Assembly: GCF_001684955.1 (NCBI RefSeq)
Contig: NZ_MAYF01000046.1
Coordinates: 1-62,661, forward strand
Direction: 5' to 3'
Length of the DNA: 62,661 nt
Origin: Chryseobacterium contaminans
Lineage (GTDB): Bacteria; Bacteroidota; Bacteroidia; Flavobacteriales; Weeksellaceae
The notes under the pieces were generated by a model. That model did no database searches, was not told where the DNA came from, and saw only the letters and a program-made list of their open reading frames with translations. Below are positions 25,529 to 34,821 of this stretch, in pieces (positions within the stretch are counted from its first letter, which is position 1; each line of letters begins with the position of its first letter). The position numbers and the translations under genes were made by a program.

Positions 25529-26845
25529 ATGAAAATTAAAGAAAAAAACATACAAATATTATTGGTCATCATTACTTTAATGATGACCATTTTTCGTTTT
25601 TTACTCAATGAAAAAGGAAGAATAAATCCGGACTCAATCCGCTATATGAGATTTGCTCACGGATTACCTGTTATTGACAATACAACAACACCTCTAGGCT
25701 ATCCTGCAGCCATAAAATTCTTTACCTACTTTGGTTTTGATGAATTCTGGAGCAGTAAATTAATAGGTATTCTCGGTTGTTTGTTTATTATTTTATTTGC
25801 GTGGAGCAAGAAATTCTATTTCAGAGAATCTATTATTGTATGCAGTTTATTCAGTATCCTTTCCCTTTTCTCTTTTACCCTGAGCGAAGCTCTTATTTTA
25901 CCGTTTGTATTTCTTTTCCTATATACAGCAGCTCTTGCTATTGACCGGAAAATTGAAGGCTGGAAAGCCGTTTTCTACCTTTCTTTATCTTTAATTATAC
26001 TCTATAATATAAGATATAGTGCGCTTTTTATCATTGGAGGAACAGGTTTATACGGACTTATTTTCTGGAAAAGAAAATATGGACCTTCTTTTATCATTTC
26101 GGCAGCCATAGGAATGATCTTCATTGTTTTGTATAAGTTTTTATTCATTGATTATTTTAACAAAGACTATGTAAAGGATTTCCTGGAAATTGGGCTGCAC
26201 CCCACGTCTCAATTATTGGTAGAGTTATTCCAGGGACTTTGTACAACATTTAATCCTTTTATTCATATGGCCAATCCTGCAGGAGGTATTATCAACTATG
26301 GGATTTATGGAATCGGACTTTTGAATATTCTCTTCATGGTTTTCCTTTTTGTAAGACAAAAACTTTCAAATACTGAGTTCTTTTGTGTTTTCATAGGAGT
26401 ATCAGGAATTATTTTTTCTTATTTCATTCAGTATTTTTATTCTCTAACGCCTATGGATTACAGATTGATAGCACCGTTCAGTTTTCCTTTATGGTTAGTT
26501 TATTTTAAAAAGCTTTTTGAACTCTTTGATACTAAAGTTTATATCATCAGCGTTTTAAGCCTGATGTCCGGGATGCTGTTCACGTGGCTTTCAAAAGGAA
26601 ATTATCTCGAAAACAGAAAAGCTATTACAGAATATCTAAAATCGGAAAATCTGGATAAAGTCCCTCTGAAATTTTTTATTATTGAAGAAAAGAATCTGGA
26701 AAAAGTACAAGTAGCAGAGTTAATAAGTACCGTAAATCCTCAGGTTACCATCACAATTAAGCCTCAGGATACTCTACAAAAAACAACATTAACGCGCTAT
26801 AAAGTTTTACAAAAAGTTAAGATCGACAAGAATAAATATCAATAA
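25529..26845 (+). CDS. Multi-pass membrane protein, glycosyltransferase-like
   Basis: A 438-residue integral membrane protein with about ten transmembrane helices (for example IQILLVIITLMMTIFRFLL and LLNILFMVFLFV). The early loop NPDSIRYMRFAHG, with an acidic residue after the first helix, and the short C-terminal soluble domain recall GT-C/PMT-type glycosyltransferases, but the match is not decisive. It could instead be an O-antigen-type transporter. The ATG at 25529 is used rather than a TTG one codon earlier. Confidence 0.6.
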   Translation: MKIKEKNIQILLVIITLMMTIFRFLLNEKGRINPDSIRYMRFAHGLPVIDNTTTPLGYPAAIKFFTYFGFDEFWSSKLIGILGCLFIILFAWSKKFYFRESIIVCSLFSILSLFSFTLSEALILPFVFLFLYTAALAIDRKIEGWKAVFYLSLSLIILYNIRYSALFIIGGTGLYGLIFWKRKYGPSFIISAAIGMIFIVLYKFLFIDYFNKDYVKDFLEIGLHPTSQLLVELFQGLCTTFNPFIHMANPAGGIINYGIYGIGLLNILFMVFLFVRQKLSNTEFFCVFIGVSGIIFSYFIQYFYSLTPMDYRLIAPFSFPLWLVYFKKLFELFDTKVYIISVLSLMSGMLFTWLSKGNYLENRKAITEYLKSENLDKVPLKFFIIEEKNLEKVQVAELISTVNPQVTITIKPQDTLQKTTLTRYKVLQKVKIDKNKYQ

Positions 26846-26881
26846 TTTTATTATCTTTGAGAAAGTTAAAACATTAAAAAA

Positions 26882-27121
26882 ATGAAATTACCAAAGTTTT
26901 TATTAGCAGATAATTCGGAATTTCCTGAAGATCTATTCGTAGTTCACACAGAATATCCAAGATTTATCCTAAACGTTGAGGAAGAGGAAGTTGAGTGGTT
27001 AGATGATCTTGAAGGAGATGATGAAGAAACTATGGCAGATGAAGCTACAAAAGTAGTGGAAGCAGCTTTCAAATGGTGCGATGAAGAGTTGGCTAAGTAC
27101 GACGAAGAAGAGGAAGATTAA
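26882..27121 (+). CDS. Small acidic conserved hypothetical protein
   Basis: A 79-residue cytosolic protein, very rich in Glu and Asp (ILNVEEEEVEWLDDLEGDDEE and a DEEEED tail). The N-terminal part is a compact conserved-looking region (LPKFLLADNSEFPEDLFVVH). It has its own tight terminator. Genes like it are widespread and uncharacterised in Flavobacteriia (recalled). Confidence 0.75.
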   Translation: MKLPKFLLADNSEFPEDLFVVHTEYPRFILNVEEEEVEWLDDLEGDDEETMADEATKVVEAAFKWCDEELAKYDEEEED

Positions 27122-27140
27122 TAACATCTAAATCATAAAA

Positions 27141-27163
27141 AAGGAACTCAAATTGAGTTCCTT
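27141..27163. terminator. Bidirectional terminator
   Basis: AAGGAACTCAA and TTGAGTTCCTT, nearly perfectly palindromic, with A and T tracts. It lies between the convergent acidic-protein and META-domain genes. Confidence 0.8.
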
Positions 27164-27170
27164 TTTCTTT

Positions 27171-27581
27171 TTATTCTGATTTATTGAATTTCAATAATAA
27201 AAGATTGTCTTTATAAAGCTCCAGGGTATTTCCTGAAATTACATATTTGTTAGCTTTTCCCATCATATCCATAAAGTTCTGCTCTACTCCGATATTGTTA
27301 CACATCATTTTTGTAGAACCCATCTGACCGGCAGAAAAACCTCCTGTAGAAGGATCTATGGTAGCCGTTCCGAAGTAGTTGTTGCAACCTGCATTTCCAT
27401 TAATTTTTTCTCCTTCGATATTTAAGGTAGGGATTTTACCTTTTACATTTTCAGCCAATGTCCATTTTGTATTGGCAAGAGCCGGCTGAGCTTTTCCTAC
27501 TTTAGAAGCAGACGGGCTTGTCATGGTTCCACATGATGCCAATACTGCTGCTGTACATATACTTAAAAAAAGATTTTTCAT
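27171..27581 (-). CDS. META domain lipoprotein (HslJ-like)
   Basis: A 136-residue lipoprotein: signal MKNLFLSICTAAVLASCG with lipobox LASC, then a META/HslJ domain. Typical motifs are NTKWTLAENVKGK, NGNAGCNNYFGT and MGSTKMMCNN, ending in LELYKDNLLLLKF. HslJ-type proteins are linked to heat or oxidative stress and novobiocin resistance in other bacteria. Likely anchored at the outer membrane. Exact role unknown. Confidence 0.85.
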   Translation of the reverse strand: MKNLFLSICTAAVLASCGTMTSPSASKVGKAQPALANTKWTLAENVKGKIPTLNIEGEKINGNAGCNNYFGTATIDPSTGGFSAGQMGSTKMMCNNIGVEQNFMDMMGKANKYVISGNTLELYKDNLLLLKFNKSE

Positions 27582-28050
27582 TTTTTACTATTTGAATTAA
27601 CCCAAATTTACGGATTTTAAATTATTTAAACGGGCTGCAGTCAATTTTATTATTCTTTAACAGTTGATATTTTGGTTTGTTTTAAACACGAGGATCACAA
27701 ATGATTTCACAAATACCACAACTGTCATTGCGAGCGAAGCGAAGCAATCTCACCTTTGAAATGTAACCTGGCAGATTAGAAAGTTGGAAATCTTTGCGTT
27801 GTTCTAACCTAAAAAGCTCTCGCAGATTTTGCAGATGACGCAGATTTCTTAAAGCACAATAAGCTCTAACATATCTTTGTCATTCCGGAGGAATCTAAAT
27901 TTCAATTTACCTATCAAATTTGTTGAGACTCCTACGGAGTGACAAACTTGTGGTAATACTTTCTTATTCATTTCAATCATTGAATCCCTATTAAAAACAA
28001 AAAACGGACTGTAAAAAGTCCGTTTCTGTATATTTCTGTAATCTTATAAA
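27582..28050. other. Intergenic region with dispersed inverted repeats
   Basis: Contains fragments typical of short Flavobacterial repeats: TTGCGAGCGAAGCGAAGCAA near 27727, and an imperfect inverted pair (TGTCATTCCGGAGGAATCT and AGACTCCTACGGAGTGACA) near 27880-27945. No protein gene seen. A terminator for pheT lies at the right end. Confidence 0.65.
28002..28025 (-). terminator. Terminator of pheT
   Basis: AAACGGACT and AGTCCGTTT, 9-bp stem, 25 bases after the pheT stop. Confidence 0.8.
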
Positions 28051-30453
28051 TTAAGATCTCAATTCTGCGTTGAATTCTTTCTGGAAAGATTTAATTAAAG
28101 AATCCATTACTTCTGTGATTTCTTTTTCTTCCAGCGTTTTTTCCTCGTTTAACAGCTCAAAGCTCATTGCGTAAGACTTCTTACCTTCAGGAAGATTTTT
28201 CCCTTCATACACATCGAATAAATTGATGCTCTTAATAAACGGAGATTTATTCTTCTTAGCTGTCTGGTATAGCTCCTGATAGTTAATATTCTTATCAATC
28301 AATAAAGCTAAGTCTCTTCTGATTTTGTTGAATTTCGGGATGTCTTTAAACTTCAATTCGTTTTTAGAACGTAATTCCTGAGCCAGTTCAAGTTCTATTT
28401 CAGCATAGAAACAATCCTGATCGATATCAAAATCTTTCAATAATGCAGGAGCCACTTTCCCGATTCTTACCAATACCTTTCCATCTGCTTCATAAGCTAA
28501 TGCATCAGAGAATCTTTCGTCAGATAAAGCTACTTCTTTATAGTTTACTGCTAATCTTTCCAATAAAACTTTCACATAGGCCTTAAGGTTGTAGAAGCTT
28601 ACTGCAGATTTCGGCTGCAACCAGTTCTCTGCAACATCTCTTCCGGAAACAATAATCGCTAATTGCTTTCTTTCTTCGTATTTATCTCTTTTATGATAGA
28701 TCTTTCCTAATTCGAAGAACTTAATATCCTGATTCTTTCTGTTGATATTGTAAACCGTATTCTGAAGAAGTCCTTCCAATAAAGACTTTCTCATGAATGC
28801 AAGATCACCACTTAATGGATTCAATAGTTTTACTGCATCCGTTTCATCTTTTACAGAAGTTAATGAGTTGTTCATTACTTCATGGAAACCAAGACTCTGT
28901 AAAGCTCTTGCCCAACTGTTTTCTAATTCATCCTGATCGTTTGCGCTCAGTTTTACCGGTGTAAACGAAATCTTTTGCGGAGCATCAATTTTATTGTATC
29001 CGTAGATTCTTAAAATCTCTTCGATAACATCGATTTCTCTTGTTACATCTGCTCTGTAAGCAGGAACAGAGATTTCAAAACCATTAGGAATTTCGTTTAA
29101 TACCTGAATTTCCAATGCTTTCAGGATCTCTTTTACTTTTTCTCTGTGAATTTTTGTTCCTAAAATCTGTTCAATCTTAGAGAATCTTAAGATCACATAG
29201 CTATCTTCTATTTTCTTAGGATATTCTTCTAAAAGCTCCCCTACCAGTTTTCCTTCTGCTATTTCCTGAATCATTTTAATAGCGTGAGTAATAGCTGTTC
29301 TTGTAAGGTTCGGGTCTACTCCTCTTTCAAATCTGAAAGAAGCATCTGTATTCAAACTGTGAACCTTAGCCCCTTTTCTTACTGCCACAGGGTTGAAGTA
29401 AGCACTTTCAAGGAATATCGTTTTAGTAGTTTCAGACACTCCTGAATTTTCACCACCAAAAACTCCGGCAATACACATTGGCGTGTCTTTACCATCTTTA
29501 ATCATGATCTCAGTACCATTCAGGGTTCTTTCTACTCCATCTAAAGTAGTGAACTTTGTTCCCGGTTTTACAACCCCTACTTTCACTTTTTTATCTGCAA
29601 TCTTATCTGCATCAAATGCGTGAAGCGGCTGACCATATCCGTGAAGAATATAGTTGGTAATATCTACAATATTGTTAATCGGGCTTAATCCGATGGCTTT
29701 TAATCTGTCTTTTAACCAGCTTGGAGATTCTGCCACTTTTACATCTTCAATCACTGCACCAATATACCTTGGACAAAGCTCTGCATCTTCAATTTCAAGC
29801 TTGAAATCGTGAGAACCTTCACTATTTAAAGGTTCAGAAGCTACTTTATTAAACTGAGACTTCTGTTGGTTGGTAGAAAGAAAAGCGTGTAAATCTCTTG
29901 CCACACCATAGTGAGACATGGCATCGGTTCTGTTTGGCGTTAAACCAATTTCAATAACCTCGTCATTCGTCAGCTCAAAATAGTCTGCAAAGTTTTTCCC
30001 TACTTCATACTTGGTTTCGTCTAGCACCATAATTCCGCCGTGATCTTCGCTAAGACCTAATTCATCTTCTGCACAGATCATTCCCTGAGAAACTTCACCT
30101 CTGATTTTTGCTTCTTTAATTTCAAAAAAGTTTCCGGTTTTATCATAGATTTTTGTTCCGACAACGGCTACAGGCACAGTTTGTCCTGCTTCTACATTGG
30201 GAGCACCACAAACGATATTCAGTACTTTCCCGTTTCCTACGTCTACTGTTGTCTTCTTCAGTTTATCAGCATTCGGATGCTTTTCGCAGGTTAACACTTT
30301 CCCTACAACAATTCCTTCCAGACTGCCTTTTACACTTTCGAATTTATCTATCCCTTCAACTTCAAGACCTATGTCTGTTAGGAATTCACCGATTCTTTCA
30401 GTTTTCAATTCCGTTTTTACAAAGTCTTTCAGCCAGTTGTTTGATATTTTCAT
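28051..30453 (-). CDS. pheT: Phenylalanyl-tRNA synthetase beta subunit
   Basis: An 800-residue enzyme that charges tRNA-Phe as an alpha2-beta2 tetramer with PheS (not in the window). The order of domains is normal: N-terminal EMAP-like tRNA-binding domain (about 40-150, HPNADKLKKTTVDVG), B3/B4 editing domain (GLSPINNIVDITNY), B5 domain, catalytic-like core, and a C-terminal ferredoxin-fold anticodon-binding domain (FKDIPKFNKIRRDLALLID). Full length. Confidence 0.97.
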   Translation of the reverse strand: MKISNNWLKDFVKTELKTERIGEFLTDIGLEVEGIDKFESVKGSLEGIVVGKVLTCEKHPNADKLKKTTVDVGNGKVLNIVCGAPNVEAGQTVPVAVVGTKIYDKTGNFFEIKEAKIRGEVSQGMICAEDELGLSEDHGGIMVLDETKYEVGKNFADYFELTNDEVIEIGLTPNRTDAMSHYGVARDLHAFLSTNQQKSQFNKVASEPLNSEGSHDFKLEIEDAELCPRYIGAVIEDVKVAESPSWLKDRLKAIGLSPINNIVDITNYILHGYGQPLHAFDADKIADKKVKVGVVKPGTKFTTLDGVERTLNGTEIMIKDGKDTPMCIAGVFGGENSGVSETTKTIFLESAYFNPVAVRKGAKVHSLNTDASFRFERGVDPNLTRTAITHAIKMIQEIAEGKLVGELLEEYPKKIEDSYVILRFSKIEQILGTKIHREKVKEILKALEIQVLNEIPNGFEISVPAYRADVTREIDVIEEILRIYGYNKIDAPQKISFTPVKLSANDQDELENSWARALQSLGFHEVMNNSLTSVKDETDAVKLLNPLSGDLAFMRKSLLEGLLQNTVYNINRKNQDIKFFELGKIYHKRDKYEERKQLAIIVSGRDVAENWLQPKSAVSFYNLKAYVKVLLERLAVNYKEVALSDERFSDALAYEADGKVLVRIGKVAPALLKDFDIDQDCFYAEIELELAQELRSKNELKFKDIPKFNKIRRDLALLIDKNINYQELYQTAKKNKSPFIKSINLFDVYEGKNLPEGKKSYAMSFELLNEEKTLEEKEITEVMDSLIKSFQKEFNAELRS

Positions 30454-30947
30454 TTGCTTATCTATCTACTTGTTTAATTCGTCAAACGAAACATGAGGTT
30501 TCATCTGCTCTATTTTTGAAACTTTTATTTGAAATTCCGTTCAATGAATGAGTCGGATTTTCGCGGTACAAATGTCGTGTTTTTTTAAGAAATACAGAAA
30601 TTTCAGAGCGATTTTAAGAGAATTAATTTTCATTTTTCTCTCTCCGGAAGACCAAACAAATCAATCTATACAGTGCTTTTCTGTAAAATCTCCAGAGACC
30701 GCTTAAGGAAATAAATTATATTATTATTTTTTGTAAATGCAATGTGTGCTAGACTTACATTATACAATACATTTTTTGCATCCCAAAGAAGAGTTTCATT
30801 ATTGATTATACAACCCACCTAATCCCTCTTTAATAAAACTTAACCTATCTTAAAATCTTTGTTTTTTAGTGATTTAATCCGATTAAACACCATTCGGAAA
30901 TAAGAAAAGCCGGATTACTCCGGCTTTTTTGTATTTGTTTCTTAATA
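30454..30947. other. Intergenic region
   Basis: About 490 bases upstream of pheT and downstream of dnaN. AT-rich; nothing coding seen. It ends with the dnaN terminator. Confidence 0.55.
30905..30928 (-). terminator. Terminator of dnaN
   Basis: AAAAGCCGGA pairs with TCCGGCTTTT, loop TTAC, immediately after the leftward dnaN stop. Confidence 0.85.
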
Positions 30948-32078
30948 TTACAACCCGATTACCGGCATTGATAACATTAAAATGTTTTCGTTTTCTTCAA
31001 GGCCATCAAGTGGTTCAATAATTCCCGGTCTGTTTGGCTGAGACATTTTCATGGTAATATCATCAGAACCTAAGATTGTTAACATTTCTGTTAAGAATTT
31101 AGAGCTGAATCCGATATTGATATCTTCTCCGTTGTAATCACAAGGGATCTGCATATCTGCTTTGTTTGCATATTCAGTATCTTCTGCATGAAGGTGAAGA
31201 ATATTTCCTGAAAGCTTGAATCTTACCTGGTTGGTAGATTTGTTAGACATGATAGATGCTCTCTTGATTGCTCCTAATAAAAGGTTTCTGTTGATGGTTA
31301 ATACATTCGGGTTTTCTTTAGGGATTACCGCTGTATAGTTTGGATATTTACCATCAATCAGTCTACAGATCCAGATATGTTTACCAAAAGTAAATTTAGC
31401 CATGTTCTCGTTGAAGTCGATTTTAACGTCATCATTAGAACTTGCCAGAATATTTTTGAAGATATTCAAAGGTTTTTTAGGCATGATAAACTCCATTGGC
31501 TCAGCATTCATCAGATCTGCTCTTTTGTAAACAACAAGCCTGTGAGAGTCTGTAGAAACGAAATTGGTTTCGTTCTCTCCAAACTGGAATAATACTCCTG
31601 TCATTACCGGACGAAGTGAATCGTTACTGGTGGCAAATAATGTATTGGTTAAAGCTTCAGACAAAACTCCAGCCGGCATTACTACGCTTTGAGAGGCGTC
31701 AAATTCCGGTAATTCAGGATAGTCATCAGCGTTATCTAATGCTACTGCGAAATTATCTTTTTCATCTAAAATCTCAAGCTGGCTTCCAGTTCCTTCTGCA
31801 TTGTCCTTTACAACAAATGTTAAAGGCTGTTCTCCATACGTCTTGATAAAATCCTGAAAAATTTTAGCAGGAACAGCAAATTTACCTGAATCATCAGACT
31901 TTACTTCCAGGGAAGTTACAAGAGTTGTCTCGCCGTCAGATGCTGTAATGGTAACATTATTTCCGTCTAATTCAAAAAGATAGTTTTCTAAAATCGGTCT
32001 CGATTGAGAGCTTGATATTACGCCACTTACAGTTTGCAACGCCTTCTGCAGTTCACCACTTGAAATAATAAATTTCAT
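30948..32078 (-). CDS. dnaN: DNA polymerase III sliding clamp (beta subunit)
   Basis: A 376-residue beta clamp: three clamp subdomains of about 120 residues each, opening with MKFIISSGELQKALQTVSG and ending with the conserved LMLSMPVIGL C-terminus. It tethers the replicative polymerase to DNA as a ring-shaped dimer. It stands outside the usual dnaA-dnaN operon, as is frequent in Bacteroidota. A TATATTTG -7-like element lies about 22 bases upstream. Confidence 0.97.
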   Translation of the reverse strand: MKFIISSGELQKALQTVSGVISSSQSRPILENYLFELDGNNVTITASDGETTLVTSLEVKSDDSGKFAVPAKIFQDFIKTYGEQPLTFVVKDNAEGTGSQLEILDEKDNFAVALDNADDYPELPEFDASQSVVMPAGVLSEALTNTLFATSNDSLRPVMTGVLFQFGENETNFVSTDSHRLVVYKRADLMNAEPMEFIMPKKPLNIFKNILASSNDDVKIDFNENMAKFTFGKHIWICRLIDGKYPNYTAVIPKENPNVLTINRNLLLGAIKRASIMSNKSTNQVRFKLSGNILHLHAEDTEYANKADMQIPCDYNGEDINIGFSSKFLTEMLTILGSDDITMKMSQPNRPGIIEPLDGLEENENILMLSMPVIGL

Positions 32079-32100
32079 AGATTTATAAAATAAGTTTCTA

Positions 32101-32108
32101 CAAATATA
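32101..32108 (-). promoter_or_regulatory. Possible -7 element of dnaN (TATATTTG on minus strand)
   Basis: Full TAnnTTTG match 22 bases before the dnaN ATG. A TTTG lies only 14 bases further upstream, short for a -33 element, so support is moderate to weak. Confidence 0.35.
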
Positions 32109-32329
32109 ATAAATACATACAACAAAGAAAAGAATAATCCTGACGAGTTTTTAACAAAGATCGTCAATGGGGTTTCAGACCGGATATTACGTTCTGGTTT
32201 CCATAGCGGTATATTTTTGTATAAAAATATCACCTCTGAATATATTTTAATCTTATAATCCAAATATAACAGATTACCGGCAACAATCAAAATACAAAAG
32301 CTATCTTTGTTGAAAAAAATAAAGAATCC

Positions 32330-32683
32330 ATGCAAAAACCTCCTCTTCATAAAAGTTTTCTGAATGCTTTCCGGGGTGTTTTTGCGATGATAAAAACGGA
32401 AAGAAATTTTCAGATCGAGCTTCTGGCTTTTTTCATTAATCTGTTTCTGATCTTTTACCTAAAACTTACTTCTACAGACGCGGCTCTTATTTTTTTGGCT
32501 TCTGCAGCTGTTTTAAGTGCAGAAATTTTTAATACAGCCATAGAAAAGATATGTGACATCATTCAACCGGATTTTGATAAAAGAATTGGCTTTATTAAAG
32601 ATATTGCAGCTGGAGCTGTAGTACTTATTGCCGGGGTTTCTGTGATTATTGGGATTCTGGTGTATTGGAAGTATTTTTTTTAA
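32330..32683 (+). CDS. Diacylglycerol/undecaprenol kinase family protein
   Basis: A 117-residue inner-membrane enzyme of the prokaryotic DAGK family. An amphipathic N-terminus leads to AFRGVFAMIKTERNFQIE, three transmembrane helices follow, and the diagnostic AEIFNTAIEKICD motif holds the metal and ATP contacts. It phosphorylates diacylglycerol or, in many non-proteobacteria, undecaprenol. A solo double-hairpin repeat begins inside its stop codon. Confidence 0.9.
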   Translation: MQKPPLHKSFLNAFRGVFAMIKTERNFQIELLAFFINLFLIFYLKLTSTDAALIFLASAAVLSAEIFNTAIEKICDIIQPDFDKRIGFIKDIAAGAVVLIAGVSVIIGILVYWKYFF

Positions 32684-32728
32684 CCACCCCGTCAAATCTA
32701 TGATTTGACACCCCTCCGGAGGAGGGGA
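32682..32728. repeat. Solo double-hairpin repeat (same family as DUF559 element ends)
   Basis: AACCACCCCGTC, hairpin GTCAAATC-TAT-GATTTGAC, then ACCCCTCC-GGA-GGAGGGG. It has the right-end architecture of 17045-17101 but a different middle hairpin, and no nuclease gene. It overlaps the dgkA-like stop codon. A GGTGGTT at 32765-32771 may be the other end of a small nonautonomous unit. Confidence 0.85.
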
Positions 32729-32786
32729 ATATCACGTCTTCAACTCAATATTTTGTTAAATTAGGTGGTTTTATTTTTTTAAGCTT

Positions 32787-33245
32787 TTAATTTACAGCAA
32801 TTAAGATATCTACTTCTGCATCAGAAGGGTTTTGTGCTTTTTCTCCATACATTTCAAAATCTGCGGTGAAAGTTCTTCCAAGATCCATATTCCAGATTTT
32901 AAACCATTCGTTGATGACCAAGCCTTCTGCCAAATTTCCCTTTGCTGTAAATTTTACATAATCTCCACCCTCAAAAGATTTCCCAATCATTCCCTCCGGA
33001 ATATGATCAAGATTTTCTACTTTGCATCCTAATAGTGTAGTGTATGGCTTTGTATGATCTTTTTCATACTCTGTATAAACCGAATAAATGGTATTATCTA
33101 TTTTATTGGGGATATTTTCCAACACATTTTCCTGCATAAATTTTTCCCATAATACCGGAATATCCTTTGCTGCCTGCTCATTTTCATTGGTTGTTCTTAC
33201 CGCAATTCCGATTACTTTAAAAGGTTCAATTTTTACGTTATTCAT
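32787..33245 (-). CDS. GyrI/AraC-effector-binding-domain protein
   Basis: A 152-residue stand-alone effector-binding domain of the GyrI-like / BmrR C-terminal fold. Typical segments are KVIGIAVRTTNENEQAAKDI near the start and YTEYEKDHTKPYTTLLGCKV in the middle, ending with a GRTFTADFEMYGEK strand. Such domains bind small hydrophobic or cationic molecules. No DNA-binding domain is attached. Target unknown. Confidence 0.8.
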   Translation of the reverse strand: MNNVKIEPFKVIGIAVRTTNENEQAAKDIPVLWEKFMQENVLENIPNKIDNTIYSVYTEYEKDHTKPYTTLLGCKVENLDHIPEGMIGKSFEGGDYVKFTAKGNLAEGLVINEWFKIWNMDLGRTFTADFEMYGEKAQNPSDAEVDILIAVN

Positions 33246-33267
33246 TTCTTGATTTTTTGTTGTAGGT

Positions 33268-33292
33268 CAAAGATAGAAAGGAGTTGTGACAA
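33268..33292 (-). promoter_or_regulatory. Possible promoter of the GyrI-like gene
   Basis: On the minus strand TTG, 14 bases, TATCTTTG. The -7 matches TAnnTTTG and lies 22 bases before the start, but the spacing to TTG is short. Confidence 0.3.
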
Positions 33293-33401
33293 CTGTTTGT
33301 CAGGAGAAACTTTTTTCATGATTGATAGATGATGTTTACAGGCTCGTTTTTATGTTTTGGCTAAAGTTATGGTTTGATGATGATATTGTTTTTAAAGCAA
33401 A

Positions 33402-33438
33402 AACGTTTCTGAAAGTTAAAATACTTTTCAGAAACGTT
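33402..33438 (-). terminator. Terminator of the bacteriocin-like peptide gene
   Basis: AACGTTTCTGAAAG pairs with CTTTTCAGAAACGTT (one bulge) and is followed on the minus strand by TTTTTGC, 24 bases past the stop. Confidence 0.75.
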
Positions 33439-33461
33439 CTGTTCATTAGATTTTTGCTATC

Positions 33462-33650
33462 TTATAATGGGCAATAAGCATCCCATGCTTCACCTGTCAT
33501 ACACCCATCATATTTTGGGCAATAGTAATAATAGGGTGAAGTGCTGCAGTTTCCATTTTCATCTTTAGGATAGATAATTCTTGGTGGATTTGCTCCTCCT
33601 CCTTTTACAGCTTTTAACTCCTGTCTTTTAATTCTTTTTAAATTTTTCAT
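33462..33650 (-). CDS. Double-glycine-leader bacteriocin-like peptide
   Basis: A 62-residue precursor. The leader KNLKRIKRQELKAVKGG ends in a Gly-Gly processing site; the mature part is about 42 residues with four cysteines (in NGNCSTSPYYYYCPKYDGC and DAYCPL) and many tyrosines. This fits the Chryseobacterium-type bacteriocin-like family whose leaders are cut by PCAT-type ABC transporters. No transporter is in the window. The start at 33650 begins the leader; upstream sequence in frame is not leader-like. Confidence 0.78.
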   Translation of the reverse strand: MKNLKRIKRQELKAVKGGGANPPRIIYPKDENGNCSTSPYYYYCPKYDGCMTGEAWDAYCPL

Positions 33651-33719
33651 AGTAATTTTATTTTTGCAGCTTAAAACTACTAAATAAAATTCACTCTGCA
33701 TAGATAAATTCAAGCATAC

Positions 33720-34052
33720 TTATGTTCCTACATAAATAAACCCTTTGTTTCCGGATTTAAAAACAGTTTCTATCCTTTTATAATCATCCACCTCATATTC
33801 GTCTGCCTGAAGGATTTCTGCTTCTGTTACTTCAAATAACATTCCTTCTATTTCATCATCAACGTTTCCAGAGAACTCCAGAACGGGATGATATTTTTGC
33901 CCGCTCTTTCTTAGAACCTCAGGATCAGTAATTTCAAGCATATTTAGTTTGTATCCTGATAAAAAGTCTTTTTCACCCTGTAATATACGTCCGAATGTTT
34001 CGAGTTGAACCTGCTCTTTCTGTAAGGTTCCGTAAGAGAATAAATAAGGCAT
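33720..34052 (-). CDS. Gamma-glutamylcyclotransferase-like (AIG2) protein
   Basis: A 110-residue GGCT/AIG2-fold protein. The N-terminus MPYLFSYGTLQKEQV contains the family's YGTLQ motif; the expected glutamate lies in the EGMLFEVTEAEILQADEYE region. It probably releases 5-oxoproline from gamma-glutamyl amino acids or amines. Its ATG overlaps the stop of the upstream SGNH hydrolase gene by one base, so translation is coupled. Confidence 0.85.
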   Translation of the reverse strand: MPYLFSYGTLQKEQVQLETFGRILQGEKDFLSGYKLNMLEITDPEVLRKSGQKYHPVLEFSGNVDDEIEGMLFEVTEAEILQADEYEVDDYKRIETVFKSGNKGFIYVGT

Positions 34053-34681
34053 TATAAATATTTTTCAATGATTGGAATTGCAATTTCGGCCATCATTCCA
34101 TAGCCTTTCTCGTTAGGATGAACTCCGTCTGCGGAAAGCAGGATCTCTTTATCTTCTAATAGCGCAGAATGAAAATCAATATATCCCAAAGAGTAATCTG
34201 CCGCAATACCCTTAAGAATATCATTATAAGCAATCACTTCTTCATTTGATCTTAATTTTCCTGAACTAACCACTACTCCATCTATATGTTTAGCAATAGG
34301 AAGAATACTTACTAAGTAAATATCATTAGAATATTGCTGAGCCTGTTGAACGGCCCTGATCATATTCTCTTTAAATTTTTCACGATTTACAACCTGCACT
34401 CCTTCTTTGATGGCAAGATCATTAGCTCCATAACTGATGAAAACCAGATTTCCATCTGCTGAATTTCTTGCGCTTAACTCTACAGGCATTCGTCTCAATA
34501 AGCCTTCTGTTGTTTCGCCACCGATGCCTAAATTGAATAGAATCAATTCATCACCATTTCCTTCATGGAACTTTTGCAAGGCGTATCTCTTTAAAATATC
34601 TACCCAGCCTCCAAAAACGCCGTCATATTCTCCATACGTTATGCTGTCTCCAAAGAACAGTCCATACACTATTTTCTTCAT
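34052..34681 (-). CDS. SGNH/GDSL-family hydrolase
   Basis: A 209-residue cytosolic SGNH hydrolase. Block I GDSITYGE carries the nucleophile Ser; block II Gly is in GIGGETTEG; block III SYGANDLAI gives the Asn; block V SADGVHPNEKGY gives the Asp and His. Likely an esterase or lipase; the natural substrate is unknown. It forms a two-gene operon with the AIG2-like gene downstream. Confidence 0.9.
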   Translation of the reverse strand: MKKIVYGLFFGDSITYGEYDGVFGGWVDILKRYALQKFHEGNGDELILFNLGIGGETTEGLLRRMPVELSARNSADGNLVFISYGANDLAIKEGVQVVNREKFKENMIRAVQQAQQYSNDIYLVSILPIAKHIDGVVVSSGKLRSNEEVIAYNDILKGIAADYSLGYIDFHSALLEDKEILLSADGVHPNEKGYGMMAEIAIPIIEKYL

Positions 34682-34821
34682 TCAATTAATTTTTTGTTTT
34701 TTGATTTCTGCTGCTTATTTAAAGCTTGTCAAATATTTTTCAAAGTAAGATAAAAATCTGCTGAATCTGTTTAATCTGCGAGAAATTTTAAATATAAATT
34801 ATATTGAAAATATTATTTTGA

